NCBI RefSeq assembly: GCF_017309185.1
Contig: NZ_JAEKJZ010000001.1
Span: 1,736,001 to 1,800,000, forward strand
From: Roseibium aggregatum
GTDB lineage: Bacteria > Pseudomonadota > Alphaproteobacteria > Rhizobiales > Stappiaceae
Length of the DNA: 64,000 bases
Direction of reading: 5' to 3'
A program made the translations under genes and the position numbers. The first letter of the stretch is position 1; every line of letters starts with the position of its first letter. The notes beneath the pieces are model-generated. The model was not told where the DNA came from. It saw only the letters and a list, made by a program, of their open reading frames with translations, and did not search any database. Shown here piece by piece: positions 33,535 through 41,399 of the stretch.

Positions 33535-33583
33535 CACCGAATAATTTCGGTGGAGATACTTACAAAAGCGACTATAATAGTCG
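33535..33583 (+). promoter_or_regulatory. Two palindromes at the XRE gene promoter
   Basis: CACCGAA-TAAT-TTCGGTG (33535-33552) and CGACTAT-A-ATAGTCG (33569-33583) are both perfect, with 7-bp arms. The second contains TATAAT (33573-33578), a consensus -10, so a protein bound there would block polymerase. Likely operator of the XRE regulator that follows. Confidence 0.6.
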
Positions 33584-33625
33584 TAGTTCTGGCGTGCGCG
33601 CCGGGCCGGATGGGAGGTGATCTGC

Positions 33626-33874
33626 ATGATCACCGCCCGACAATCGCGGGCCGCGCGAGCGCTTCTTGGCTGGACACAGGAGCAGCTCGCGGATGAGGCC
33701 CGGGTATCTTTGACCGCGCTAAAGCGCCTCGAATCCGAAAGCGGGCTCGAGGTCTACGAAACCACGCGCGATCAGGTTCGACGAGCTTTCGAAGCGAATG
33801 GCATTCTTCTCCTGAACTCCGACCAGGGTATTGGAGTGATGCATGTTCAGGCGAAGAACATCTCGAAGGGCTGA
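33626..33874 (+). CDS. XRE-family HTH regulator
   Basis: An 82-residue Cro/CI-type protein: ARQSRAARALLGWTQEQLADEARVSLTALKRLES covers the helix-turn-helix, and FEANGILLLNSDQGIGV is the short C-terminal strand typical of small ICE/chromosomal XRE repressors. ATG 33626 has GGGAGG 8 bases upstream; a GTG at 33617 is in frame but overlaps that ribosome site. It lies at the head of the replication/transfer region behind two palindromes and probably regulates itself and transfer genes. Confidence 0.88.
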   Translation: MITARQSRAARALLGWTQEQLADEARVSLTALKRLESESGLEVYETTRDQVRRAFEANGILLLNSDQGIGVMHVQAKNISKG

Positions 33875-33967
33875 GTTTTTCGGCACGTCTGCCCGAACTG
33901 GGATGCTCGCTGTCGCCATGCTCACGAGAACATTAAGCAAATGTGGTAACTATGCTCGCAAACCACA

Positions 33968-34243
33968 ATGGGATTTGGCGTGACGATCAGCAAATTGCAG
34001 GATGTGCCGCCGCAGGGAGCCGTGGTGACGGATTATGATCGTCGTCACATAACTCAGTACATGCGTTTGCTCGACGCTGCAGGCGAGGGCGCGAGCTGGC
34101 AGGAGGCCGCGCAGATCATCCTGGGGCTCGATACGCAGAAAGAGCCGGAGCGGGCGCGCCTGGTCCACGACGCCCATCTTGAACGTGCGCGCTGGCTAAG
34201 TTCCGAGGGCTATCGACAATTGGCGGCGGGGCGCACCAGCTGA
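33968..34243 (+). CDS. DUF2285 short protein
   Basis: A 91-residue protein consisting of the DUF2285 C-terminal region: PPQGAVVTDYDRRHITQYMRLLDA, SWQEAAQIILGLD, ARLVHDAHLERARWLSSEGYRQL. Function unknown; DUF2285 proteins are thought to bind DNA and regulate. ATG 33968 has only a weak ribosome site, so the true start may differ slightly. Confidence 0.8.
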   Translation: MGFGVTISKLQDVPPQGAVVTDYDRRHITQYMRLLDAAGEGASWQEAAQIILGLDTQKEPERARLVHDAHLERARWLSSEGYRQLAAGRTS

Positions 34244-34350
34244 GAAGGTGATGCGTCGCACGCATCACCTGTTGCTTTGCAGCGGACTTCCCAAGTTATT
34301 GATCTATCGGAATCCTTTTGGGGAGTTCAACCCAGGGGAGAGACTATGTC

Positions 34351-35125
34351 ATGCAACCCGACCGTTCGAATTGGCGTGACCAGGCGGCTTATGATTATCT
34401 TGATGATCTGGCCGCACCGGAACTCGGCTGGGAATGCCTGCGCCGCAATCCCGAATATCAACATGACTATGCAGAGCTTGCAGGGGGACCACCTGAGAGG
34501 GCTGACCTGAGGGATCAGATCGGCCGTCGATGGGGTCTGTGCTTTCCCGATCCGGCCCGGTCTGACCGCGACTGTTGCAGAGATATTCTGGCGTCCGGAG
34601 ATCGATACCAGCGCCGTGGTCTTCGCGGTCGACCCCGAGGCGCTCTCTGGAGAAACTGACGCCCCCGTCGGTGAGATCGTTGCCCCCGAGGGCAGGGCGT
34701 CCCCCATTGGCAAACACCTGCGCCACAGGCTGCCGGACGGGACCTACCTGCATCTCGTCGCTCCCCTGAAAGACGGTGGTCGGCTTGTGGCCACTGTTCC
34801 TCTCGGCCCTGAGGGCCTTGATCGCATCGAGGCGATCCAGCGGCTGCTGGCGGACCAGCATCGACGTCGTTCAATCCCGCGCGACACCCGTCTGACCGCG
34901 CAGCAGAAAGCGCGGCTGCGCCGTGTCCTCCAGGCCTCCGACGCCGCCTTCCATGGCGCGACCCAAAAGCAGATCGCTGAAGTGCTGTTCCGCACCGGTC
35001 GCCTGGACCGCGATGAATGGCAGGTCTCCTCGGCCCGTTTTGCCGTCTCCAGCCTCCTTCGCGAGGGGCGTAATCTGATCGCCGGAGGCTATCGCAAGCT
35101 TCTTCGTCACCAGCGCCGTCTCTAG
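34351..35125 (+). pseudogene. DUF6499/DUF2285 protein gene, frameshifted
   Basis: The N-terminal frame (MQPDRSNWRDQAAYDYL, WECLRRNPEYQHDY, RRWGLCFPDPAR) is the DUF6499 region. At about 34556-34561 the sensible protein moves to the +1 frame (LTATVAEIFWRPEIDTSAVVFAVD, DGTYLHLVAPLKDGGRLVATVPL, then AASDAAFHGATQKQIAE-like DUF2285 text to 35125). As written, the first frame runs into nonsense and stops at 34659. A one-base gain or two-base loss explains it. The intact form is a roughly 257-residue transcriptional regulator-like protein common in these ICEs. The downstream half could still be made from an internal start near 34616. Confidence 0.65.
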
Positions 35126-35262
35126 ATCCGCGATCCCGCGCCGTGGTGTGCGGATTTACCCCACCCACCTTCCCACTGCATCTGACCGGACGCGCTTCGC
35201 CATCGTGACCGACATCAGCCGTTGTTTCGCGGCACTGGTCACACACAGAAGGGAGACGCCCG

Positions 35263-35544
35263 ATGTCCGCCATCTCAACCGAACTTCCCCCGCGCTATCT
35301 GCGCACCAAGGAAGCCGCCCAGTTCCTCAGCCTGTCCGCGCGCACACTGGAAAAGCACAGGACATACGGCACCGGTCCCGCCTACCACAAGCTTGGCGGG
35401 CGTGTGGTCTATGCAATCGAGGACCTCCAGGCCTGGGTTGGGCGGGGCGCGGTCACTTCGACATCCGACCCGCGCGGACAAGTGCTTCCGGCGAAACGCC
35501 ATCAGCTCATCAACCTCCCGCAGCCTGGCCGCTTCGTGCGCTGA
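35263..35544 (+). CDS. Helix-turn-helix protein, AlpA/excisionase-like
   Basis: A 93-residue MerR-like helix-turn-helix protein: YLRTKEAAQFLSLSARTLEKHRTYGTGPAYHKLGGRVVYAIEDLQAWV is the complete domain. Such proteins act as excisionases or regulators in ICEs; being directly upstream of repA, a role in repA control is as likely as excision. ATG 35263 follows AAGGGAG. Confidence 0.87.
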   Translation: MSAISTELPPRYLRTKEAAQFLSLSARTLEKHRTYGTGPAYHKLGGRVVYAIEDLQAWVGRGAVTSTSDPRGQVLPAKRHQLINLPQPGRFVR

Positions 35545-35563
35545 CGAGGGAGCCGACGCTTTC

Positions 35564-36736
35564 ATGACTGGTGCACGAAAATCCCGTTCCGAGCGCGGAC
35601 AGCTCGATCTCTTCCGCGCGCTGCCCGGCGACTTCGCTCCCAGGGATGCGCAGGATCTTATGGCCTATCCTTTCTTCTCCCTCGCCAAGTCGAAGCGTGT
35701 TGCGCCAATCGACTTTGCCGCTGGCAGCGTCAGTATCCGGGTCGAGGCGGTTCCCGATCATGGCATGGCCACGATCTGGGATGCCGACATCCTGATCTGG
35801 GCCGCGAGCCAGATCGTCGAGGCGCGTGACGCGGGTCTGCGCACCTCCCGGCTGATGGCCGCCACCCCATATGAGATCCTCACCTATGTCGGTCGCGGAA
35901 CCAGTTCGCGGGATTATCGGCGCCTGAAGGCGGCGCTGGATCGTCTGCAGTCGACGACGATCTCCACCTCGATCCGGCAGCCGGCGGAAGGCCGCCGCCA
36001 TCGCTTCTCCTGGATCAACGAATGGCAGGAGCGCAGCGACAGGGACGGCTGCCCGGACGGCATTGAGCTGATCGTTCCCGACTGGTTTTACCAAGCGGTG
36101 CTCGACAACGCACTCATCCTCACGATCGACCGGGCTTATTTCAACCTGACCGGCGGGCTTGACCGCTGGCTGTATCGCCTGGTGCGCAAGCACGGTGGCC
36201 GACAGCGCGATGGCTGGCGTTTCGACTTCCATCATCTTCATCAAAAGTCCGGGGCGCTGTCCCCCTTCAAGCGCTTCGCCTTTGAGCTTCGCGACATCAT
36301 TCGGCGACAGCCGCTGCCGGGCTACACGCTCTTTCTCGAGACTGAGGTTGGTGGCCGCAAGCTGTTGGCCTTCGAGCCCGCACCGGGCTGTGGAAGACCT
36401 GTGAATGCGCTCGTGCTATCGGGAACCCGGACTATCGTGCCATCAGGAACCGGGGGGGCGTGCTATCAGGAACCCAAACAGGGGGTAACGCACGGAAACG
36501 AAATCGGAAATCCCGCCCTTAACTTAGAGTCTAACAAAGAGTCTAACTTTGAAGAGCGCGCGCGTGATGTGGAAAATCTCATCCTTGCCACTGCAAAAGG
36601 CCTCAGACTAGCCGGCAAGACAAAGGCAGATGTCACCCCATCGGTGCCGCGAACTGCCTCTGATCGTGTCGTAGCAGCCTCCGATGGTCCAGATACGCCC
36701 CGCCTTACTCTCGAATTGCCGGGGGGTCGCGAATGA
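35564..36736 (+). CDS. repA: Replication initiator RepA (PF10134 family)
   Basis: A 390-residue plasmid-type replication initiator. Family features are the early PFFSLAKSKR, YEILTYVGRGTSSRDYRRLKAALDRLQSTTI, the winged-helix core ALILTIDRAYFNLTGGLDRWLYRLVRKHGG and SGALSPFKRFAFELRDII. The C-terminal 110 residues are low-complexity, and the DNA there carries three iteron-like repeats (36411-36473). ATG 35564 begins MTGARKSRSERGQLDLF, the family start; the frame is open back to 35222 by chance. The stop overlaps the parA remnant start (ATGA). It may let the ICE replicate as a circle after excision. Confidence 0.9.
   Translation: MTGARKSRSERGQLDLFRALPGDFAPRDAQDLMAYPFFSLAKSKRVAPIDFAAGSVSIRVEAVPDHGMATIWDADILIWAASQIVEARDAGLRTSRLMAATPYEILTYVGRGTSSRDYRRLKAALDRLQSTTISTSIRQPAEGRRHRFSWINEWQERSDRDGCPDGIELIVPDWFYQAVLDNALILTIDRAYFNLTGGLDRWLYRLVRKHGGRQRDGWRFDFHHLHQKSGALSPFKRFAFELRDIIRRQPLPGYTLFLETEVGGRKLLAFEPAPGCGRPVNALVLSGTRTIVPSGTGGACYQEPKQGVTHGNEIGNPALNLESNKESNFEERARDVENLILATAKGLRLAGKTKADVTPSVPRTASDRVVAASDGPDTPRLTLELPGGRE
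36411..36473 (+). repeat. Three iteron-like direct repeats inside repA
   Basis: CGTGCTATCGGGAACC (36411-36426), CGTGCCATCAGGAACC (36435-36450) and CGTGCTATCAGGAACC (36458-36473) are direct repeats spaced 24 and 23 bases, i.e. on nearly the same face of the helix. They are in the low-complexity 3' coding part of repA. Position and spacing fit RepA-binding iterons of an origin (oriV). Confidence 0.65.
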
Positions 36737-36897
36737 TCATTGCTTTGCTCAATCAGAAAGGCGGCGTTGTCTTTGCAGATGCGGCGCAGTCTGGTCACCT
36801 CGCCAGTGAAATCGACCGCCAATCGCCCGCTGCCCGCGAGATCGCGGCGCTGACGTCTGTGATCGGGCGCTTCAGTCTCGGGAAGGTGGCGGTATGA
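36733..36897 (+). pseudogene. parA: parA with large internal in-frame deletion
   Basis: The 54-codon frame starts MIIALLNQKGGV, the exact start of ParA up to the middle of the deviant Walker A (KGGVGKTT), then jumps to VFADAAQSGHLASEID ... EIAALTSVIGRFSLG, the very C-terminus of the family. About 150 codons, including GKT and all other ATPase motifs, are missing. The deletion is in frame, and both couplings are intact: ATGA with repA upstream and ATGA with the next gene downstream. No ATPase function can remain. Confidence 0.75.
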
Positions 36898-37148
36898 CGG
36901 GGCGCAATGACGAGCGTGGTTTCGCCGCGCGGCCGGTCGATGTCGAGACCTGGATCAAGGCTGGCGAGGCGCCATCCGTACACGGTCGCGTAGCGGCGAT
37001 CTCCACGGCCCGGCTCACCATCGACATCACCCCGGACCTGCGCGGTCGCATCAAGGTCGCAGCTTTCGGCTGCGGTGTCACTGTCGCTGGCATGCTGCGC
37101 GAGTTGCTTGGGCGCGAATACCCGAAAACCGAAGGAGAACCTCGATGA
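36894..37148 (+). CDS. Small partition-associated protein (ParG/RHH-like)
   Basis: An 84-residue protein between parA and the DUF2840 gene. The C-terminal 45 residues (STARLTIDITPDLRGRIKVAAFGCGVTVAGMLRELLGREYP) have the strand-helix-helix pattern of ribbon-helix-helix proteins such as those paired with ParA ATPases. The start overlaps the parA remnant stop (ATGA) and the end overlaps the DUF2840 ATG, so the cluster is translationally coupled. Confidence 0.8.
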   Translation: MTGRNDERGFAARPVDVETWIKAGEAPSVHGRVAAISTARLTIDITPDLRGRIKVAAFGCGVTVAGMLRELLGREYPKTEGEPR

Positions 37149-37666
37149 CCGGCTTTGTGATCCCTGGCGTGATCGTAGACGGACCTTTCGACGCACATTC
37201 CCGCGGCGAGCTGACGCGCGTGGAACTAACCTGGGTGGAGAAGCGGATTGAGGTCTGGATCCGGTTCGGCCAGGAGGCCGGTACGCAGATCCTTGACCGC
37301 AGCCGCCGCATTGTCTTCTTCCGTCCCGGCTCCGTGTTCGCCGTCGTCCGCTGGGCGGCGAATGACTATGGAACCATTGTCTCGCGCATCGACATTCTCC
37401 GCGCGATCGCGCCTGGCAACGCCTACCAGACGCTGCCCTTCGTGCGTCCCGGTGGCGAGATTTTGTTGAAGATCGAAGGCTGGCCCAAGGTCGAAGAGGT
37501 CTTGCGTCATGTCGATGCCATCGAGGTTCTCGGCATCGACGCCGCCGAGGCCGATCCCGACCACTGGCGGCATGTCGCACACTGGATGAAGGCGGGCGAA
37601 GCGCCGCGACCCTATACGGCGGAACGCCATGATGCATGGATCCGGCGTCGGGAAATCGGGCAATGA
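37145..37666 (+). CDS. DUF2840 protein
   Basis: A 173-residue DUF2840 protein: LTRVELTWVEKRIEVWIRFG, FRPGSVFAVVRWAANDYGTIVSRIDILRA and QTLPFVRPGGEILLKIEGWPKVEEVL are typical. Function unknown; always located between the par genes and the traF-like peptidase in this ICE type. Both ends overlap neighbouring genes by 4 bases. Confidence 0.9.
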   Translation: MTGFVIPGVIVDGPFDAHSRGELTRVELTWVEKRIEVWIRFGQEAGTQILDRSRRIVFFRPGSVFAVVRWAANDYGTIVSRIDILRAIAPGNAYQTLPFVRPGGEILLKIEGWPKVEEVLRHVDAIEVLGIDAAEADPDHWRHVAHWMKAGEAPRPYTAERHDAWIRRREIGQ

Positions 37667-38205
37667 CCCGCGCCTGCTACATCATGGCTTCGGTCGCGGC
37701 GCTCGCCACCGTCATCGCCAGCAGCGTTCCGACTGCGCCACGGCTGGTCTGGAACGCCTCGGCCAGCGTGCCGATTGATTTCTACACCATCGCGTCAGCG
37801 GATCGGCTCAAGGTGCCAGATCTGGTCGCGGTCATGCCGCCCGAACCCCTTGCGGGTTTCATGGTCGCTCGCGGCTATATCGGTCGCGATGTGCCGATCC
37901 TGAAGCATGTCATCGGGCTGCCCGGACAACGGGTTTGCCGTGACGGTGCTGAGGTCACCGTCGATGGCAGTTACCTGGGGGAGGCGCGAGAGCGTGACAG
38001 CCATGGCCGCGATCTTCCTGTCTGGCAGGGCTGCCGCACCATCGCGGAGGGCGAGGTCTTCCTGATGAACCCGGCGGTCGAGGACAGCTTCGATGGTCGT
38101 TATTTCGGCCCGTTCCCGACCTCGGCGGTGATCGGCAAGGCCAGTCCACTGTTCACAGACGAGGGTGGCGATGACCACCTCGTCTGGCGCGCGCCGGAGC
38201 GGTGA
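37663..38205 (+). CDS. traF: Conjugal transfer signal peptidase TraF (S26 family)
   Basis: A 180-residue S26 peptidase with an N-terminal membrane segment. The catalytic Ser is in SASVPIDFY (usual SxPxGxY-like box, about residue 38) and the catalytic Lys in PILKHVIGLPGQRVC (about 86); NPAVEDSFDGRYFGPFPTSAVIGKA is the conserved C-terminal box. In IncP plasmids TraF processes and cyclises the TrbC pilin, whose gene is at 49211. The ATG overlaps the DUF2840 stop. Confidence 0.9.
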   Translation: MTRACYIMASVAALATVIASSVPTAPRLVWNASASVPIDFYTIASADRLKVPDLVAVMPPEPLAGFMVARGYIGRDVPILKHVIGLPGQRVCRDGAEVTVDGSYLGEARERDSHGRDLPVWQGCRTIAEGEVFLMNPAVEDSFDGRYFGPFPTSAVIGKASPLFTDEGGDDHLVWRAPER

Positions 38206-38272
38206 CGGCGCGTCCGTGGCGGGGCGCGAAAGCGGCCTGCCTCCTAACAACCGTATGAAGAAGGAACCTCCA

Positions 38273-38608
38273 ATGCCACAGATCGGCCAATTCACCCGCA
38301 CCCCGTCCGGCTATTCCGGACAGATTCGCACGCTCTCGCTCGACCTGGAGCTGACCTTGGTTCACACCAACCACGTCGATTCCGAGAAGGCTCCTGCGTA
38401 TCGCATCCACCTCGGTGACGAGGACGGCCCGGAGGTTGGCGCGGGCTGGAAACACACAGGCGAAACCGCAGGGGCGTTCGTTTCGGTCCTGCTCGATGAT
38501 CCGGTTTTCCGGCATCCGATCCGCACCCGCCTGTTCCAGTCGGATGAGGAGGGCAGGGCGTGGGGGTTGCACTGGACCCGCCCGAAGAAACGCGATGAGC
38601 AGCACTGA
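38273..38608 (+). CDS. DUF736 protein (second copy)
   Basis: A 111-residue DUF736 protein (IGQFTRTPSGYSGQIRTL, PAYRIHLGDEDGPEVGAGWK, FVSVLLDDPVFRHPIRTRLF). It is clearly diverged from the first copy, so not a recent duplication. ATG 38273 follows AAGGA at good spacing; an in-frame ATG six codons earlier would lack a ribosome site. Confidence 0.9.
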   Translation: MPQIGQFTRTPSGYSGQIRTLSLDLELTLVHTNHVDSEKAPAYRIHLGDEDGPEVGAGWKHTGETAGAFVSVLLDDPVFRHPIRTRLFQSDEEGRAWGLHWTRPKKRDEQH

Positions 38609-38610
38609 CG

Positions 38611-39375
38611 ATGATCGCGTCCTGCACCCCTCCCGCTCTGGGGAGATGCGGCGCCTGCCGCCGCATGCTCCTCCTTCTTCTTTCCGGCCTCTTCCTCCCG
38701 GTCACCGCCACGCAACCGCTTATGGCCCAAAACGATGTGCCCGAACACGCAGTCGCCGCGCATCCCTACGCCGCCCAAGTCACTGAGGCGTCGCAGCGCT
38801 TCGGCATTCCGACGACCTGGATCATGGCAGTGATGCGGACAGAGAGCGCGGGCGATCTGCATGCTGTCTCTTCCGCTGGCGCGATGGGGCTGATGCAGGT
38901 CATGCCCGAGACCTGGGCCGGGCTGCGCATCCGTTATGGCCTCGGCCATAATCCCTTCGAGCCGTGTGACAACATCCTCGCGGGCACGGCCTATCTGCGC
39001 GAGATGTGGGATCGCTATGGCAATGTCGCGGCGATGCTGGCGGCCTATAACGCGGGCCCCGCCCGCTACGACGAATACCGACTTGCGGATCGTCCGTTGC
39101 CGGCCGAGACGCGTGCCTATGTCGCTGCGCTTGCGCCCGCGCTGCTTGGCGAGCGGCCATCGGGCACCGCTATCACTGCAGCCCGGCTGCTCGATTGGCG
39201 TGAGGCGGCGCTCTTCATCAGCCGCGACAATGGCGCGTCTGCGATCGATCCCGTGTCGCCTCACCGGACGGTCGGCGGCGCTCCTTCACCCGTCCCGGCG
39301 GTGCCACATGCGCGCATAGCCCCGCAGCCTGAGGGCCTCTTTGTCCAGCGGAAGACTGGTGAGGCCAGGCCATGA
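38611..39375 (+). CDS. Lytic transglycosylase (VirB1-like)
   Basis: A 254-residue peptidoglycan-cleaving protein with an N-terminal export signal (MLLLLLSGLFLPVTATQPLMAQ). The SLT domain has the catalytic Glu in MRTESAGDLHAVSSAGAMGLMQVMPETW (about residue 77) and AAMLAAYNAGPARYDEY. It opens the cell wall for type IV secretion channel assembly. Starts two bases after the DUF736 gene. Confidence 0.92.
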   Translation: MIASCTPPALGRCGACRRMLLLLLSGLFLPVTATQPLMAQNDVPEHAVAAHPYAAQVTEASQRFGIPTTWIMAVMRTESAGDLHAVSSAGAMGLMQVMPETWAGLRIRYGLGHNPFEPCDNILAGTAYLREMWDRYGNVAAMLAAYNAGPARYDEYRLADRPLPAETRAYVAALAPALLGERPSGTAITAARLLDWREAALFISRDNGASAIDPVSPHRTVGGAPSPVPAVPHARIAPQPEGLFVQRKTGEARP

Positions 39376-39618
39376 CCCGAAAGATCACGCTTCGCATTCT
39401 GTCGTACTCTGGCGTGTCTTGGAGGGCGCGAGGGGCGGCGGCAGGCACCACGACCGAAGGATGGCAGGATAAAAGGGCGCACGGTGCGCGGCGGTTGGGC
39501 GGTTGTTTTTGTTCATGTTTTCGCCGCGTGCCGCACCGTGTGGCACTTGTTCGCACCGTGCGAGATGTCCCTAACACTCTGATCTTTTGCGTTGTTTCGC
39601 ACCGTGTGGGGAACTTCC
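39376..39618. promoter_or_regulatory. Relaxase upstream region, candidate oriT, with four CGCAC-GTGCG palindromes
   Basis: Four sites share the palindromic core CGCAC-N-GTGCG: GCGCAC-G-GTGCGC (39477-39489, perfect), a 19-bp near-palindrome from GTGCC to GGCAC (39528-39546, 8 of 9 pairs), TCGCAC-C-GTGCGA (39551-39563, perfect) and TCGCACCGTG with a weaker right half (39597-39609) next to the relaxase start. This gap directly before the relaxase gene is where oriT is expected in this family; the sites may be regulator operators, relaxosome binding sites, or both. Confidence 0.55.
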
Positions 39619-41373
39619 ATGCCCGATGACCGCGAGTTCCGCATCCGCCCGGGGCGTATCCGTTCGACACGGGCGCAGCAGGCCCGGCCCTTTGTCGCAC
39701 AGGCCCTGGCTGCGGCGAAGAAGGTCGGTGGTGGCGTCTCGCGGGCCGGACGTGTCACCCCGGGCAATCGGTCCAGCTTCGGGCGCGGTCAGCGTGCCAG
39801 CATTCAGGCCAACCGCCTCATCACCGCCCGCACGCGCGGCGCGGTGGTCAAGGCGCGTGTGGTGCGGCACAGCGGGACGTCCGCGCCTCTCGGAGCCCAC
39901 CTCGATTACCTGCGCCGGGACGGCGTGACCCGGGACGGGGAGAAGGCCAGGCTCTTCGGGCCGGGAACGGAGGATGCCGATGGCCGGGCCTTTGCCGAGC
40001 GGTGCCGCGATGACCGTCATCATTTCCGTTTCATAGTCTCACCCGACGACGCGCCGGACATGTCTGACCTTCAATCCTTCACCCGCGATCTCGTCGGGCG
40101 GATGGAGCAGGATCTCGGCACATCTCTTGACTGGGTCGGCGTCGATCACTGGAACACCGCCCATCCGCATGTCCATCTTATCGTTCGGGGTACGCGCGAC
40201 GACGGCCAGGATCTCGTGATCTCGCGGGACTACATCAAGGAGGGGATGCGCGACAGGGCACGGGATCTCATCACCCTTGAACTGGGCCCACGCAGCGATC
40301 TCGACATCCGCCGCACACTTGAACGCCAGATCGGGGCTGAGCGCTGGACGCAGATCGATCGTCAGTTGCTGCGGGATGCGGGGCGTTCGCGCATCCTCAA
40401 CATGGCGCCGGATGCGGATCGGCAGCCCGATGCGTTTCACACACTGAAGGTCGGGCGGCTGCGCCGGCTCGAAGTTCTCGGCGTCGCCGACCAGATCGGA
40501 CAGTCGCAATGGTATATCAGGGACGATGTCGAGGCGGTCCTGCGCGAGATGGGGGAGCGTGGCGACATCATCAAGCGAATGCATCGCGCTCTCACGGACC
40601 GGGGGATCGAGCGCGGGTCCTCGAGTTACGTGCTTGCCGCGGAGAGCCTCAATGTTCCCGTCATCGGTCGTCTGGTCGAGCGCGGTCTCGATGACGAGCT
40701 GAAGGGGACAGCCTATGCCGTCGTCGATGGTGTCGATGGCCGGAGCCACCATATCCGTCTGCCCCATCTCGACGCCGCCGGCGACAGCGCTCCGGGCTCG
40801 ATCGTGGAGCTCCGCACCTATGACGATGCGCGCGGCCAGCGTCGCGTCGCACTGGCGGCTCGGTCCGACCTGGACCTTGCAGCGCAAGTGACCGCATCCG
40901 GGGCCACCTGGCTCGACCGGCAGGCCATCGCGCGCGACCCGCTCGCCTTGTCGGACCAGGGCTTCGGTGCCGAGGTCCGGGAGGCCCTGCAAGCCCGGGC
41001 CGATCATCTGACCGCGGAGGGGCTCGCCGAGCGGCGGGGCGGCAGGGTGGTCTTTGCCCGGCGCCTGCTCGGAACCTTGCGCGACCGGGAGCTGCAGGCG
41101 GTTGGCGAGCAGCTCTCAGGGGAAACCGGGTTGCCGTTCAACAAGGCGGACCCGGGTGACTACGTCAACGGTATCTATCGCCAGCGTCTCGCGCTGGCTT
41201 CGGGGCGCTTTGCGATGATCGAGGGCTATGGAGCTGACGGCGCGCTCGGCTTCCAACTCGTGCCCTGGTCCCCCTCCCTCGAAAAGCACCTCGGCCGGGA
41301 TGTCACCGGCATCGCGCGCGGGGACGGCGGGGTTAATTGGGACTTCGGCCGCAAGCGCGGCCTCGGCCTCTGA
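39619..41373 (+). CDS. rlxS: Relaxase (VirD2/TraI-like, DUF3363 C-terminus)
   Basis: A 584-residue MOBP-type relaxase of the Tn4371/ICE class. The basic N-terminus (RIRPGRIRST) leads into the relaxase domain: LGAHLDYLRRDGV, HHFRFIVSPDDAPDM and the histidine motif HWNTAHPHVHLIVRG at about 175-190. The DUF3363 part begins near residue 240 (RILNMAPDADRQPDAFHTLKVGRLRRLEVLG). It nicks oriT and leads the strand into the channel. ATG 39619 (MPDDREF) is the family start; the frame is open nine codons earlier. Palindromes upstream suggest repression. Confidence 0.9.
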   Translation: MPDDREFRIRPGRIRSTRAQQARPFVAQALAAAKKVGGGVSRAGRVTPGNRSSFGRGQRASIQANRLITARTRGAVVKARVVRHSGTSAPLGAHLDYLRRDGVTRDGEKARLFGPGTEDADGRAFAERCRDDRHHFRFIVSPDDAPDMSDLQSFTRDLVGRMEQDLGTSLDWVGVDHWNTAHPHVHLIVRGTRDDGQDLVISRDYIKEGMRDRARDLITLELGPRSDLDIRRTLERQIGAERWTQIDRQLLRDAGRSRILNMAPDADRQPDAFHTLKVGRLRRLEVLGVADQIGQSQWYIRDDVEAVLREMGERGDIIKRMHRALTDRGIERGSSSYVLAAESLNVPVIGRLVERGLDDELKGTAYAVVDGVDGRSHHIRLPHLDAAGDSAPGSIVELRTYDDARGQRRVALAARSDLDLAAQVTASGATWLDRQAIARDPLALSDQGFGAEVREALQARADHLTAEGLAERRGGRVVFARRLLGTLRDRELQAVGEQLSGETGLPFNKADPGDYVNGIYRQRLALASGRFAMIEGYGADGALGFQLVPWSPSLEKHLGRDVTGIARGDGGVNWDFGRKRGLGL

Positions 41374-41399
41374 ACAAACACCGGAAAGGAGCGACAGTC

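Noticed and set aside
34616..35125. A stand-alone DUF2285 gene
   Set aside because: The upstream text continues the same protein in this frame back to about 34560, so it is the 3' half of a frameshifted gene rather than a separate one.
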